From assembly GCA_933207985.1 (NCBI GenBank), contig OW240915.1:116926426-116990425 (forward strand): a stretch of 64,000 bases of DNA, given 5' to 3'. This DNA comes from Pelobates cultripes (lineage: Eukaryota; Chordata; Amphibia; Anura; Pelobatidae). The notes beneath the pieces are model-generated. The model was not told where the DNA came from, ran no database searches, and was given only the letters and a program-made list of their open reading frames with translations. This document shows, piece by piece, positions 22,015-32,540 of the stretch. Both the position numbers and the translations under genes were made by a program. Each line of letters opens with the position of its first letter. The stretch's first letter is position 1.

Positions 22015-22058
22015 GCTCGACGTGCGTTTCGGTGTGTTAGCAAGCCGTCGTCACGAGC
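22015..22058 (-). ncRNA. Hammerhead-ribozyme-like motif (copy c)
   Basis: Best folded copy. On the minus strand stem I gctc (22058-22055) pairs with gagc (22018-22015). The core reads GTGACGA, stem II cgg/ccg is closed by a long loop, then CGAAAC, short stem III gcac and the GTC cleavage-type triplet directly before stem I. Only position 3 (G instead of C) departs from the hammerhead consensus. Minimal hammerheads with this short stem III are known from Penelope-like elements. Its orientation is opposite to the PLE coding strand. Confidence 0.5.
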
Positions 22059-22258
22059 AGTGTCTGTGGACTGGCTCCAGTATCTGTTTTATAAGTCCAT
22101 TATTGGTAATCAACCATTAAGTGTTAGTTACTGTGTAAAAGGGGGTATGTAGATGCCACCTTCTCATGATCGGTATGTTTCCATAGTGCTTATTGGTCTC
22201 GTCCACTGAGGGGAGGTATTGGATCCGGTATCTGTCAATCGGAAAAGCACCTCTTCTC

Positions 22259-22438
22259 TGTGTTCATTGGACGCTGCCCACGTGGGGCGGGTATATTAGC
22301 ACTCATCTATGTATGACGGTCGGGAGGTGTGGCTAAAGCTACTTTCTGTGCTCATTGGGCTCTGCCCACGTGGGGCGGGTATGTTGACATGCATCTAGGT
22401 GTGACGGTTGGGAGGTGTGGCTAAATGACTTTGTCTCC
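22259..22438 (+). repeat. Tandem duplication of about 90 bp
   Basis: Two units share ctgcccacgtggggcgggta, 'tgtgacggtt/tatgacggtc' and ggaggtgtggctaaa. They diverge at roughly one base in eight. GC-rich compared with the flanks, in the 5' non-coding part of the PLE region; a possible promoter-type repeat of that element. Confidence 0.7.
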
Positions 22439-22624
22439 TCGATTACTGGTTATTAGTTCCGTGGGCTCCCACATAGAAGCCCAGATGGGTGTGTGTCTGA
22501 CGGCTTAACCCTCTGCCCTTATTACAGACTGACCGGATTTCTTCCTATGAAAAGAGAAGAAAAATAAATAAATATAAGGATACAATAAAATCTGAGTCTC
22601 TCTTTAACTCACTCATCATGGGTC

Positions 22625-23148
22625 TTGTACAGTCATTTATTCAAAAGGATACTTCCCTCAGATCTCGAGTCTGCAACAAACCCCTCACCCTTCACGATCA
22701 CAAAAACAAATTTTAAGTTTAGAGGAAGAAGTGGCAGACGCGAACAAGAGAGAAAGATTAGAAAGACAATAATTACCCAGAATAACCAATGCAGTGGCAT
22801 TTTTAATTCTCACAAAAAACCCTAACTATTGCACAGATATAACCCTTTTAAACCATTCAAAGCTTTTATTGATGTCAACAAATTTTACCCAGCACAATGT
22901 ATATAGAAGAAGCACACAGGCAATTGAATGACACAAACGTCTATGAAAGACTTTCATCAGATCCCACTATTACCATACAAACTATTTTATCTTGTTTTTT
23001 TTTAAAAGGATTAGATTTAGGAATTTTAAATAAACATGAATTAAATTTCCTGAATAAGAAATACCCCATTGTCCCTGTTATTTACTTCCTTCAGAAAATA
23101 CACAAGAACGAAAAGACACCCCCAGGTAGACCCATAGTATCGGTATAG
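22625..23148 (+). pseudogene. Penelope-like element: N-terminal and first RT blocks
   Basis: Fragments in two frames. 22625-22825 has the basic N-terminal region. 22897-23148 contains the PLE RT entry block: VYERLSSDPT (about residue 16), LNKKYPIVPVIYFLQKIHKN and PPGRPIVSV at the end, matching the PLE signature 'YxLPKIHKN...PPGRPIVS'. A TAG stop directly follows at 23147. Penelope RTs are related to telomerase and prime at DNA ends or nicks. The first catalytic Asp block is seen just downstream (SDVQSLYTIIPH, about 23295), where the insertion begins. Confidence 0.7.
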
Positions 23149-23330
23149 GCTCCCTCCTTTTTAATCTTTCTCAGTGTATCGATACCCTCCTCCAACCCTC
23201 CGTCAAACACATGAAGTCATATTTACAAGATTCAATGTCACTTTTAAACATTTTAAATAATTGTAATTGGGAACCAAATTTTATGCTAGTCACCTCCGAC
23301 GTACAATCCCTCTATACCATTATACCTCAT

Positions 23331-23494
23331 ACTTGTTTTTGTCTTGTATGTTAGAAGTTCATCCCTATTTCTGTGTTTAATCATATTAATAGTATCTAGT
23401 AAATCTGTCTCTGGATATTTTTTTTCAACAAATTTGTTGGGCAGACTAGATGGGCCGAATGGTTCTTATCTGCCGTCACATTCTATGTTTCTAT
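23331..23494. mobile_element. Chimeric insertion: inverted PLE copy joined to a CR1 tail
   Basis: 23331-23440 is the reverse complement of 24096-24202 of the same PLE, with about two mismatches. It is joined at 23439 to a CR1 3' tail (gggcagactagatgggccga ... 'ttctatgtttctat', ends 23494). The whole block interrupts the RT just after the LYTIIPH motif, and RT reading resumes at about 23500. No clear target duplication. Confidence 0.7.
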
Positions 23495-23499
23495 AACAT

Positions 23500-23917
23500 A
23501 GGATGTAAAGCCATTAAATACATTTTAACCAAAGAAAAAATAATCTCTGAGGTACAAATAGACTTTATATCAGAGGGTATAAATATTATTTAAAAAAAAA
23601 ACAATTACATCTGGTTCCTCAACTCATTTTACCTTCAGAAAAGAGGGAATAACATGGGCACCAGGTTTGCCCTTAGCTATGCCAATGTATTCATGTCAGA
23701 CTGGGAATCTACAGCTATTTATGACGATCACACTTGGAGGGCAAACCTGGTCTCAGATTTTAGATACATTGATTACCTCTTTTTTATCTGGGATGGATCC
23801 GAAGATAGTCTTATCTCTTTTATAAATAATCTCAACACCAATAATAGAGGTATAATTTTAACACACAAATTCAATAGGGAACAAATCAACTTTTTAGATC
23901 TAAATATATTTATTTAA
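23500..23917 (+). pseudogene. Penelope-like element: RT palm and thumb
   Basis: After the insertion the frame reads CKAIKYILTKEKIISEVQID. Following a break at an A-run near 23590, 23654-23917 reads MGTRFALSYANVFMSDWES, then RYIDYLFFIWDGSEDSL. This is the PLE catalytic block, normally Y-I-D-D; the second Asp is Tyr here, so activity would be lost. NREQINFLDLNIFI closes the thumb-side motif. A stop at 23918 ends it. Confidence 0.75.
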
Positions 23918-24148
23918 AATGGGCAATTACAAACAAACTATTTTTCAAAAAAGTCTGCATTAATACGGCCATTGATAGATCAAGTTGCCACTATAAACCT
24001 TGGCTGGACAGTGCTCCCCGAAGCCAGTTTGTACGCCTATGTAGGAATTGTACTGACCTTGAAGACTTTAATGAACAAGCAAAAGTTTTAAAAAAACAAA
24101 TTTGTTGAAAAAAAATATCCAGAGACAGATTTACTAGATACTATTAAT

Positions 24149-24897
24149 GTGATTAAACACAGAAATAGGGATGAACTTATAACATACAAGACAAAAACAA
24201 GTAATGAATCCATACCTCTCCCTATCCCTTTTAATTATAATAACAAAAATGGTGAAATTAAAAAGATTGTTAAAAAACATTGGCACATTTTAAGACACAA
24301 TGACAAACTTAGCCAAATTATACCTGAAAAGCCTGATATAGTTTTTAGAGGAGCTCCTAATTTTAGATCAATTTTAACCACAAATTTTACCAAAGAAATT
24401 ACACAAAAAAACTCAGCATCTTTTTTTCCCCAAGTCAAAGATTTTTATAACTGCAAATCATGTATTGTATGTAAAACCACTGATTCTACTGTACAGTGTA
24501 AAACCACACAATTCACTTCAAATAGGACTAAAATGACCTACAATATTAAAGAATGTATTAACTGCCGTATGAAAAATGTAATTTATCTGCTTGAATGCCC
24601 ATGTGGCTTCCAGTATGTTGGAATGACCACAAGGTGCTTAAAAACTAGGCTAAGTGAACATTGCAGAAATATAAAAAATGGATACTTGAATCACTCTGTA
24701 TCCAAACACTTTATTAAGCATAATAAATATCCTAAAATGCTGAAATGTATGGGGATTAAAAAATGTACGCTACCTTGGAGGGGAGGTGATATGAATAAAA
24801 TTCTAGGTAAAACTTAAATGGAATGGGTCTACAAGTTAGAGACTCTTACACCCCATGGTTTAAATGCAGACTTTGACCTGTTTAACTTCTTGTAATT
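24149..24897 (+). pseudogene. Penelope-like element: linker and GIY-YIG endonuclease
   Basis: 222-codon frame (24149-24817), then a one-codon stop, then the natural C-terminus continuing as WVYKLETLTPHGLNADFDLF to about 24895. Residues about 105-130 hold a Cys-rich zinc-binding linker (CKSCIVCK ... CINCRMK). Next comes the GIY-YIG domain: VIYLLECPCGFQYVG (the diverged GIY...YIG pair), catalytic-type Arg in TTRCLKTRLSEH, and the His in SEHCRNI. This nuclease nicks the target in canonical PLEs. The downstream GGD and WVYKLETL...GLN blocks recur in the fragment at 57.9 kb. Confidence 0.8.
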
Positions 24898-25680
24898 GTA
24901 TATATAGATACCAATATTAACTCTCAAAATGTAATGTTTTATATTGTATATTTTATTTTATTTTATGTATGCTTCAATTAATATGAACATATTGTTATTT
25001 AGCAAGTCTATGCTACATAGTCTTATACATATATTTTTATACATTTATATAATGAAAATGTTCCTTTATTATTTCTGTCATGAGTAAATCAATGCTACAT
25101 ATATTTATATACTTTTATACATATTTATATACCTTTATGTATTTTAAAATTTTCTATGTTCGTTTAATGTTTTACATGACCACCCTTCCATTCCTGTTTT
25201 TCATCTATTGTCATACTCCTTCATTATTCTTCCTCCCAATATAGTGGCATTATTAGTTCTAACACTCCCATTCCCCTCCTACTTTGACTCTGACGACACG
25301 ATCATTACATGCCGCCGTCAATCATTCTCACCCCAAGCGGCATAATCACTATGCTTGCCGCACCTCCATCCTTCCCCTTCTGTAAGGCACATCCCCCTCA
25401 CACCAGCTAATATTTACCCACACAACTACAGTTCCCAATGGGCTTTGCTCCTATTACTGCTGGTCACGTGATGACCCGTTTTTAACTCATATTTCACTAC
25501 ACAAGCCTTGTTTAAATATGTATTTATACCACTATGTTTACATTTGTATACTCTATGAAGTTCTTATGTGTTTTAATGTTTTTATATTCTGTCTCCTGAT
25601 TGGCTGATACAACTTTTGGCTCCAATTTTACATTTATAAGCCTTTATTTAAACTCCTTATGCCAGGTATGATGTCTTATA
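24898..25680. other. 3' untranslated region of the Penelope element
   Basis: Very AT-rich with recurrent 'ttatatacttttatac' motifs. No coding content. It connects the GIY-YIG C-terminus with the hammerhead-like motif. Confidence 0.45.
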
Positions 25681-25720
25681 CCATTTTGAAGAAGCCTTAT
25701 TAGGTGAAACGCGTTAATGG
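25681..25720 (+). ncRNA. Hammerhead-ribozyme-like motif (copy d)
   Basis: Stem I ccatt (25681-25685) pairs with aatgg (25716-25720). The core reads TTGAAGA, stem II cct/agg with one bulge, then TGAAAC, short stem III gc and a GTT triplet immediately before the stem I strand. C3 is replaced by U, giving U3-G8. It lies on the PLE coding strand at the 3' end, where PLE ribozymes are expected. Confidence 0.5.
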
Positions 25721-25925
25721 TTTTAAATTTTGTATTTTAACAATAAAAGTTTTTTGGTTACTCTTTTTCTGTACCAATTCTCTTTTTATTGTATTTTATA
25801 TGCACTTTTTATTTTTACTCTTCCTGGCACTTTTTACTATATCCTGTACTCAAGCAATCTGAGGTGGGGATTATTCCACCAATGCTGTGTAAATAGAGCA
25901 GTATCTTCTGCTCTATGCTTGTGAG

Positions 25926-25934
25926 TATATTATA

Positions 25935-25975
<41 letters not shown>

Positions 25976-25978
25976 TAT
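25926..25978. repeat. (TA)n microsatellite
   Basis: About 50 bp of alternating ta with one tac interruption, shortly after the PLE 3' end and the 'agagcagtatcttctgctct' hairpin. Confidence 0.9.
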
Positions 25979-26129
25979 CACTCATTCGTTACATATTGAG
26001 AGCACTGTTGCTGTTTTTATATATCCTGGAACACTGAACAAATCAGACTGGATTGACTGACGTACCTCTCCAATGTATCCTATAGCAGGGATTATAACGC
26101 CAAACGCCCTTCACTCCAGAGCTGGTTAG

Positions 26130-26660
26130 AGCACTCATAAATGTGAGTTTATTATCTTCTTTTTACTAATTTTTACCATTGGATCTAGACTATATCACAC
26201 TATTGGCTGTTTGTCGTGTTTTCCCTTTGTCTCTCCACATATACGGATATTTTAACCATCCGGACGGATCAACTCCTGAGGATTGCACCCCTACCTTATC
26301 CTGATATATTAGTGAGACTTTTATATGACTTTTATCTGAATATTTTATTATCCGAATGGAGCAACTCCTGAGGATCTCCCCCTTTTATCTGTTGTCTTAG
26401 CGAGATATTTTACCAATTTTTAAATGGAGATAAAACAAGGCCTACCTACTTGTTGTTTTATCTCCATTTAGACCATTTGGTCTGGTTTTCTTTGGTATAG
26501 ACTACTGTAACTATCTCTGTGCGCAGCCCTTACGCCTTTCACATCTTTCACCTTGTTTTTATTAGCGTCTTGAGGGATTCCTTTTTTTGGGTTGCTGCCC
26601 CTTATTCTGTTATTTAGCGCTGACTCTTCCCCTCTGTTCTCATCAAGTTCAACCATAAAA
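26130..26660 (+). mobile_element. PLE-associated 3' repeat, single-armed copy
   Basis: Homologous to the minus strand of 8645-9285: shared words include 'ccacatatacggatatttta', ttagtgagacttttatatga, 'tttagaccatttggtctgg' and 'tttagcgctgac'. Inside is a local direct duplication (caactcctgaggat twice, about 26268 and 26363) and a hairpin, 26422-26468 (aatggagataaaac... and its complement). Confidence 0.6.
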
Positions 26661-28109
26661 CATTTTTTTTATATTGTTGATCCAAAAGAAGGCAAAAATC
26701 CTAATTGAAGCCATTTCCAATTATGCTACACAAATGTGAAACATTCTTTCTCAGATTTCTCCTTGGAAATGAGAGAAATTTCAATGTATTCTTCCTGTGA
26801 AAATATTATATATGTATAAATATATCAATGACCTGCTTACATAAATATCAATTGTCATAAACGTTAACTCGCAAGTTGGAGTAAACTTGGAATTAATAAT
26901 AACATTAATAACTAAAAATAATAACAAAATAATAACTTAAAAACTGAGTGTAAAGTCCACACTCCTTGCTTTTGGCAATTCAATAATATTTATTAATAGA
27001 GGCTAATCAAACAAATAAACAATACAAATACATTTGAAATAAGCTAGTATATGTTACTACCAAAACTAGTCATTGATTGAATGGAAAGTAGATTAAATTA
27101 ACATAGTAAAACAGGCATAGACACCTGATACAGTTGCCACTCCATTGATCATCTGCTGAGAATAAGAGAGAGAGAGGGTGTGCATAGTGGGGAGAGGGAA
27201 TAGAGAGAAAGTGACGGAGGAGGGTAAATTCAAAGAGAGAGAATGTGCTACACATTTAACAGGGCATTTAACAGGTTAGCCCTTCCTTCTGCTGGACACA
27301 CCTCCCTCAGTCAATCCCTTAGGATGTAACAGAACCAGAGTGCCTCCTGGGGGTAGGGGGATTGCACTGGAAGGGAATGTAGGAGGAGTTTATCAACAAC
27401 CTAACTGGTTTTGCCTGGTGAAAGGTCAAGTGCTTCACAGAGGACTTCATTATTGCCTAAGGGTAGAATGGGGCTTGAATCCCTGTATTAGAACACAATA
27501 ACACTTCATTGGCATACAGTTTGACTGTTAATCACTTCCCCCACATTTATTACATCAATTATACCCTTGAATATTCTGTTTATGCAAAAAAGCATCCAGG
27601 CCTTTTTTTTTTTTTAAATATCTGTAGAATCTGATAAGACAATCTCTTTAGGCAGAGAATTCCACATCTTTATTGTTCGTATTTAAAGAACCCTCTCCTC
27701 TGTGCATTTTATTTCAGCAGTTCTCAAAAAAAATGTTGGGGCATTAATTAATCCCTTAAAGATGGAGACAACTGTTCAAATTCTGACCAAAACAAAAACC
27801 AGATTTTGAGCTGTATGTTTGTTAAACCATAATTTACCTCTTTCATATTAGGTGAACCCACACTTATTATACTTAATTTTGTTCTGAAGAAATAGGGCTT
27901 TCATTTCACATCAAATATTTATATATGGAGCACAATTGAATATGAATAACATCTTTTAAAAAAAAAGTGTGAGAAATTTTATAAATCAATGGTAAGACCC
28001 CACTCCAACTTGAATATGCCGTGAAATTTTGGGCACCAGTTTAAAAGAAGAATATTGCAGAACTGAAAGCCAGCTACAAAATTAGTAAGGGGGATGGAAA
28101 ACATTAGTT
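26661..28109. other. Unassigned AT-rich stretch
   Basis: No coding region recognised. A (ga)n segment at 27165-27205 and T/A runs (27603-27616, 27730, 27960) are present. 26860-27560 has a layout similar to 33700-34790 (antisense polyadenylation-like 'atatttattaatag' and a C-rich end) and may be an old antisense LTR. Confidence 0.3.
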
Positions 28110-28421
28110 ATATTAAAAAACAGAGGGTTGGAGTTTATAGCCTAAAAAGGTAAAATACATAAAAAATCTATATAAAAATATAAAAAAATGTATAATATAT
28201 AATAATATCTATAAAAAATATTGAATACTACTTACAAGTTCTGATACCTAAAAGGTTAAATGTGGAGTTTGAAATAAACCAATTTTTGTAAAATACGGTA
28301 TCAGAACTTGTAAGTAGTATTTACTATTTTTATAGATATTATTATATATTTATTTTTATATAGATTTTTTATGTATTTTACCTTTTTAGGCTATAAACTC
28401 CAACCCTCTGTTTTTTAATAT
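28110..28421. repeat. Long foldback (inverted repeat)
   Basis: Arms 28110-28247 and 28298-28421 are near-perfect reverse complements (for example 'ggagtttatagcctaaaaa' with 'tttttaggctataaactcc', and 'cttacaagttctgatac' with 'gtatcagaacttgtaag'). The loop is 50 bp. The arms are very AT-rich. The structure matches the PLE foldback style seen at 8.6-9.3 kb and a ribozyme-like motif lies 460 bp downstream, but the sequence differs. Confidence 0.85.
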
Positions 28422-28883
28422 AAACTTTTAAATACTTCATTTTATGACTATTCTTAATTTACCTGGTAAATTTATATTACAAAGTTTTTTAGTTACCCCC
28501 TCTTTTCAAGGAATAAAAAGAATTTCCTCTATTTCCTTTTTTCAGACTTCAAAATACTGTGTATGTATTGTTAAGATTAAATTGATAATAATTCAGTGGC
28601 ATAATTTAGGCCCATGATGTGAATACATTGCCCCTTTATAATGATTATTCTCTTAATTCCCATTTAAATATTGGTGCCATTACACCTAAGGGCGAGAGTC
28701 TACTGCTTTCCAATATTAAAAATGGACTCCACACCCTTAAGCACTCATAATTGTCATCACATGATAACATCAGACGTTATGACGTCTTGCTGCAACGTCC
28801 GGAATAGGAACACCGGAAGTGACGCGATGTGACCCCGCGAAGTATCACGGCTATATAAGAAAGAATGGACGGACTACAATTAT

Positions 28884-28926
28884 GCACTTGAAAAAGACTT
28901 TTAATATAAGTCGAAATGCGTTGTGC
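28884..28926 (+). ncRNA. Hammerhead-ribozyme-like motif (copy e)
   Basis: Stem I gcac (28884-28887) pairs with gtgc (28923-28926). The core is TTGAAAA, stem II gact/agtc, then GAAAT, gc and the GTT triplet before stem I. Position 3 is U and position 8 is A, so the essential 3-8 pair would be U-A. Same minimal layout as copies c and d. Confidence 0.45.
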
Positions 28927-29006
28927 CCATATATTTTATATTGTTATTTTAATCTTATGTAATTCCTCTTCCAATAATTAAATATTCCAATAAATTACTT
29001 TTGCAC

Positions 29007-29559
29007 TCAAAGGAACACTATAGTAACCTAAATTACTTTAGCAAAATAAAGCAGTTTTAGTGTATAGATCATTCTCAGCAATTTCACTGCTTAATTCACT
29101 GTCATTTAGGAGTTAAATCACTTTGTTTCTGTTTATGCATCCCTAGCCACATCTCCCCTGGCTATAATTGAGAGAGCCTGCATGAAAAAAAAACTGGTTT
29201 CACTTTCAAACAGATGTAATTTACCTTAAATAATTGTATCTCAATCTCTAAATTGAACTTTAATCACATACAGGAGGTTCTTGCAGGGTCTAGCAAGCTA
29301 TTAACATAGCAGGGGATAAGAAAATCTTAATTAAACAGAACTTGCTATAAAGAAAGCCTAAATAGGGCTCTCTTTACAGGAAGTGTTTATGGAAGTTTGT
29401 GCAAGTCACATGCAGGGAGGTGTGACCAGGGTTCATAAACAAAGGGATTTAACTCCTAAATGGCAGAGGATTGAGCAGTGAGGCTGCGGGGGCATGTTCT
29501 ATACACCAAAACTGCTCCATTAAGCTAAAGTTGTTCAGGTGACTATAGTGTCCCTTCAA
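29007..29559. mobile_element. T2-type MITE with TCAA flanks
   Basis: Ends aaggaacactatag and ctatagtgtccctt, flanked on both sides by TCAA (29007-29010, 29556-29559) instead of TTAA. Internal sequence 'gcactgcttaattcactg' and 'ccattaagctaaagttgttc' parallels the copies at 1557 and 14885. Non-coding. Confidence 0.7.
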
Positions 29560-29990
29560 CACAAGCCTGGAAATCGAATCCTTGGAAAGTGGCAGAGTTT
29601 GGGAGCAGTATCTGGAGGTCTTATATTGAAGAGTGCTGAAAGTCTGAGCCTGCTAGAAATAGGCTCAGCACCATGTGAGTTCAACTAGTTAAACCAATAT
29701 AACTGCAAATGTTTTATACAAACTGCACTATGATATGTATGTGTTTTATTGCAGACGTTTTAATTTAATTTACTGTTCAAGAATTTTCAGTGGTAACATT
29801 TGAATTGTTTTAAGTGTCAGTTCTCACCTATTCACTCCTTTTATTCTTGTATTTATTTGTGTTGTTTGGGTGACACAACATTGGTGATAGTAGCTACACT
29901 GAATCACTTTATTCCATTACTGTATTTTATTTTGATTTCACTTATCTGTACCTCGCTTCAGACATTCTCAGTTGGTTACTGCAGCCAGAC
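29560..29990. other. Unassigned, directly upstream of gypsy gag
   Basis: May be the remnant of the gypsy leader or LTR, but no primer-binding site or TG...CA terminus is clear. Confidence 0.3.
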
Positions 29991-31171
29991 ATAGAGCTCA
30001 CAGAATTGAGAGTCGTTTTCCGCCTTACCCAGAGCCTCATCTCACACAAGTGGTTCAAGAACTTCAAGCACAAGCTGCATTCCCCCAGAATGCCAATGGC
30101 ACAGGGTCCACTTGCTGCTTAGCTTGTTCCTCTTGCTGAAAACATGGTGGCTGCTTCTGAACCCCAAGTTATGTTACCTGAAAGATTTTCTGATGACCGA
30201 GCAAAATACAGAATCTTCATAATGGCCTGTAAACACATTTGATTTAAAGCCTCGAACATTTCATTCTGAATTCTCTATAACATCGCTCCAGTCAGGTCCT
30301 CCACAACAATGGGCTAATAATTTATTGCATACTAATGATTCAGCAGTACAGTCCTGGGGTGCGTTCATCAACACTATGTCCTACATGTATGACAATCCTA
30401 ACCGACAAGAAACCGCATAAACCACCATCAAAGTCCTAAAACAAGGCCACAGACTTGTGGAAGAGTACATCATGGATTTCAAATGATAAACTACTGACAC
30501 GTCCTGGAATGAGAACGGTCTAGTAAATCAATTTTGTAGATTTCCGTATTTATTATTGTGTAGAGCTTCTGCAGGATAATTTGCTCACTTTGGGATTCCA
30601 AATTCCTTTTAAGCCTTTATGCAACAAGCTATCTATAGAGAGTCCCTGCCACAAGTCAAATCAGCTCTCAATTAGCCGCTACCAATGCTACAGGAGGAAA
30701 ACCTAAGCAGATTGGTCTTATTCAGGGTCATCTTCCCACTGCTGAATTGCAAAGGGGATACAGGGATAACCTCTAGCTTTATTGTGGAAAGCCTAATCAT
30801 ACTGTGAAATCATGTATTAAGAATACAAAAACTCAACGGGGTAAGTGGGCCTCTCATAGGATACAAACATCTGCTGCAGTCACTGCTACATCTTCTTTAT
30901 TTGTTTATCTTCTGTTACAGGGGAACAGGATTCCCTATGATTGTCAAGGTTTTATTGACTAAGGTGCCAATAGCTGCTTTATTGACTTTGTCACCCAAGC
31001 TCTTTCAATACCTGTCATAGATAAAGGTAAACATACAAGCTATTGATGGTTCAGAAATCCAGCCCTGTTTCTCAACAGACTCCTCGTGTTCATGTTACTA
31101 TAGGTGAAACTGTATCATTTGAGCTAGTATATTTTTTCCAGTTATGTTGGGTATACCTTGGTTATGCACTC
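29991..31171 (+). pseudogene. Ty3/gypsy gag and protease (broken)
   Basis: Degenerate gag-pol start of a gypsy (Metaviridae) retrotransposon; it would build the internal particle and process it. Readable blocks on the plus strand include the capsid region from about 30175 (PERFSDDRAKYRIF, PPQQWANNLL, QSWGAFINTM, WNENGLVNQF), then a zinc knuckle of CX2CX4HX4C type at about 30775-30820 (LYCGKPNHTVKSC), then the start of an aspartic protease at about 30935-30990, where the catalytic Asp-Ser/Thr-Gly triplet is disrupted by a stop. Multiple stops and frameshifts. The reading resumes after the hAT insertion at 32687. Confidence 0.65.
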
Positions 31172-31329
31172 TAGGGATCGACCGATATTGATTTTTCAGA
31201 GCCGATACCGATACCGATATTCTGTGAACTTTCAGGCCGATAGCCGATATAATTTGCCGATATTCTGTACATTTACCATTTTGGAAAATAAAAACTATTT
31301 CTAAAGGTAAATGCACAAAATATACATGC

Positions 31330-32170
31330 CACGTGTAGTGGATGCAGTGTGACAGGGGAGCTGTGTGTGTTTGTGTAGTGTGTGTGTAGTGGATGCAGTG
31401 TGACAGGGGAGCTGTGTGTGTTTGTGTAGTGTGTGTGTTATGGATACAGTGTGTGTTTGTGTAGTGTGTGTGGAGGATGCAATGTGTGTTTGTGTAGTGG
31501 ATGCAGTGTGTATTTGTCTAGCGTGTGTAGTGGATGCAGTGTGTATTAGTGTAGTGTGTATATAATGAAAGCAGAGTGTTTGTGTAGTGTGTGGGTAGTG
31601 TGCGTAAAGTGAATGCTGTATATACTAAATGCAAAGTGTGTGTATATAATGAATGCAGAGTGTGTGTGTATTTGTGTAGTGTGTGTATAGTGAATGTAGT
31701 GTGTTTATATAATGCAGAGTGTGTGTGTTTGTATAGTGTGTGTATATAATGCAGTGTGTTTGTGTAGTGTGCATTATATAAACACACTACACAAACACAC
31801 ACACTGCATTATATACACACTACACAAACACACTGCACAAACACACTACATAAACACACACCGAATTATATAAACACACTACACAAACACACTGCATTAT
31901 ATACCCACACTACACAAACACACACTGCATTATATACACACACACTATACAAACACACTGCATTATATACCCACACTACACAAACACACTGCATTATATA
32001 CCCACACTACACAAACACACTGCATTATATACCCACACTACACAAACACACTGCATTATATACCCACACTACACAAACACACACTGCATTATATACACAC
32101 ACTGTACAAACGCACACTGCATTATATACACACACTGTACAAACACACACTGCATTATATACACAGTGTG
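31330..32170. repeat. TG-to-CA inverted minisatellite
   Basis: 31330-31770 is made of 'gtgtttgtgtagtgtgtg' units with 'gtggatgcagtg' spacers. 31770-32160 is the reverse complement class, 'actacacaaacacactgcat' plus tatata. Together they form a long imperfect palindrome. Open frames across it are artefacts. Confidence 0.85.
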
Positions 32171-32337
32171 TTTGTGTAGTGTATGTGTATATAATGCAGT
32201 GTGTGAGGGGGCATTTTTTATTAAATTATTTAAAAAAAAATTATAATTATTATTTATTTTTGTTGTCCCCCCTCCCTGCTTGTTACCTGGCCAGGGAGGG
32301 GGGATATGACAGTCCCTGGTGGTCCAGTGGCTGAGCT

Positions 32338-32540
32338 TTGGGGGGGCGGAGAGCAAGCGCTTACTCACCTCCCAGCAGCTCCTCCAGCTCCCCAGTGCAA
32401 CTCTCGCGGCCAGCGTGTCACGCGTAGCGTTGCCATGGTGATCCATGGCAACGCTCTGACGGCCGCGGGTCTCGCGAGAGTTGCACTGGGGAGCTGGAGG
32501 AGCTGCTGGGAGGTGAATAAGCGCTTGGTCTCCGCCCCCC
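32338..32540. repeat. CpG-rich long hairpin inside the hAT element
   Basis: Arms of about 85-90 bp pair 32340-32425 with 32455-32540, including 'cagctcctccagctcccc' with its complement and 'gcaactctcgcg' with 'cgcgagagttgc'. The tip is a nested palindrome, gttgccatggtgatccatgg. GC-rich against AT-rich flanks. Confidence 0.85.

Larger units (their letters stand above)
22090..25720 (+). mobile_element. Penelope-like retroelement (broken)
   Basis: A plus-strand PLE with readable N-terminal, RT and GIY-YIG parts at 22625-24897, followed by a 3' region ending in a hammerhead-like motif at 25681-25720. Frame breaks and a chimeric insertion at 23331-23494 inactivate it. Boundaries are approximate. 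A C-terminal fragment of another PLE lies at 57855-58140. Confidence 0.75.

Noticed and set aside
31518..32170. CRISPR-like array because of regular CA/TG units
   Set aside because: Units are adjacent and low-complexity with no unique spacers; it is a vertebrate minisatellite inside a hAT element.
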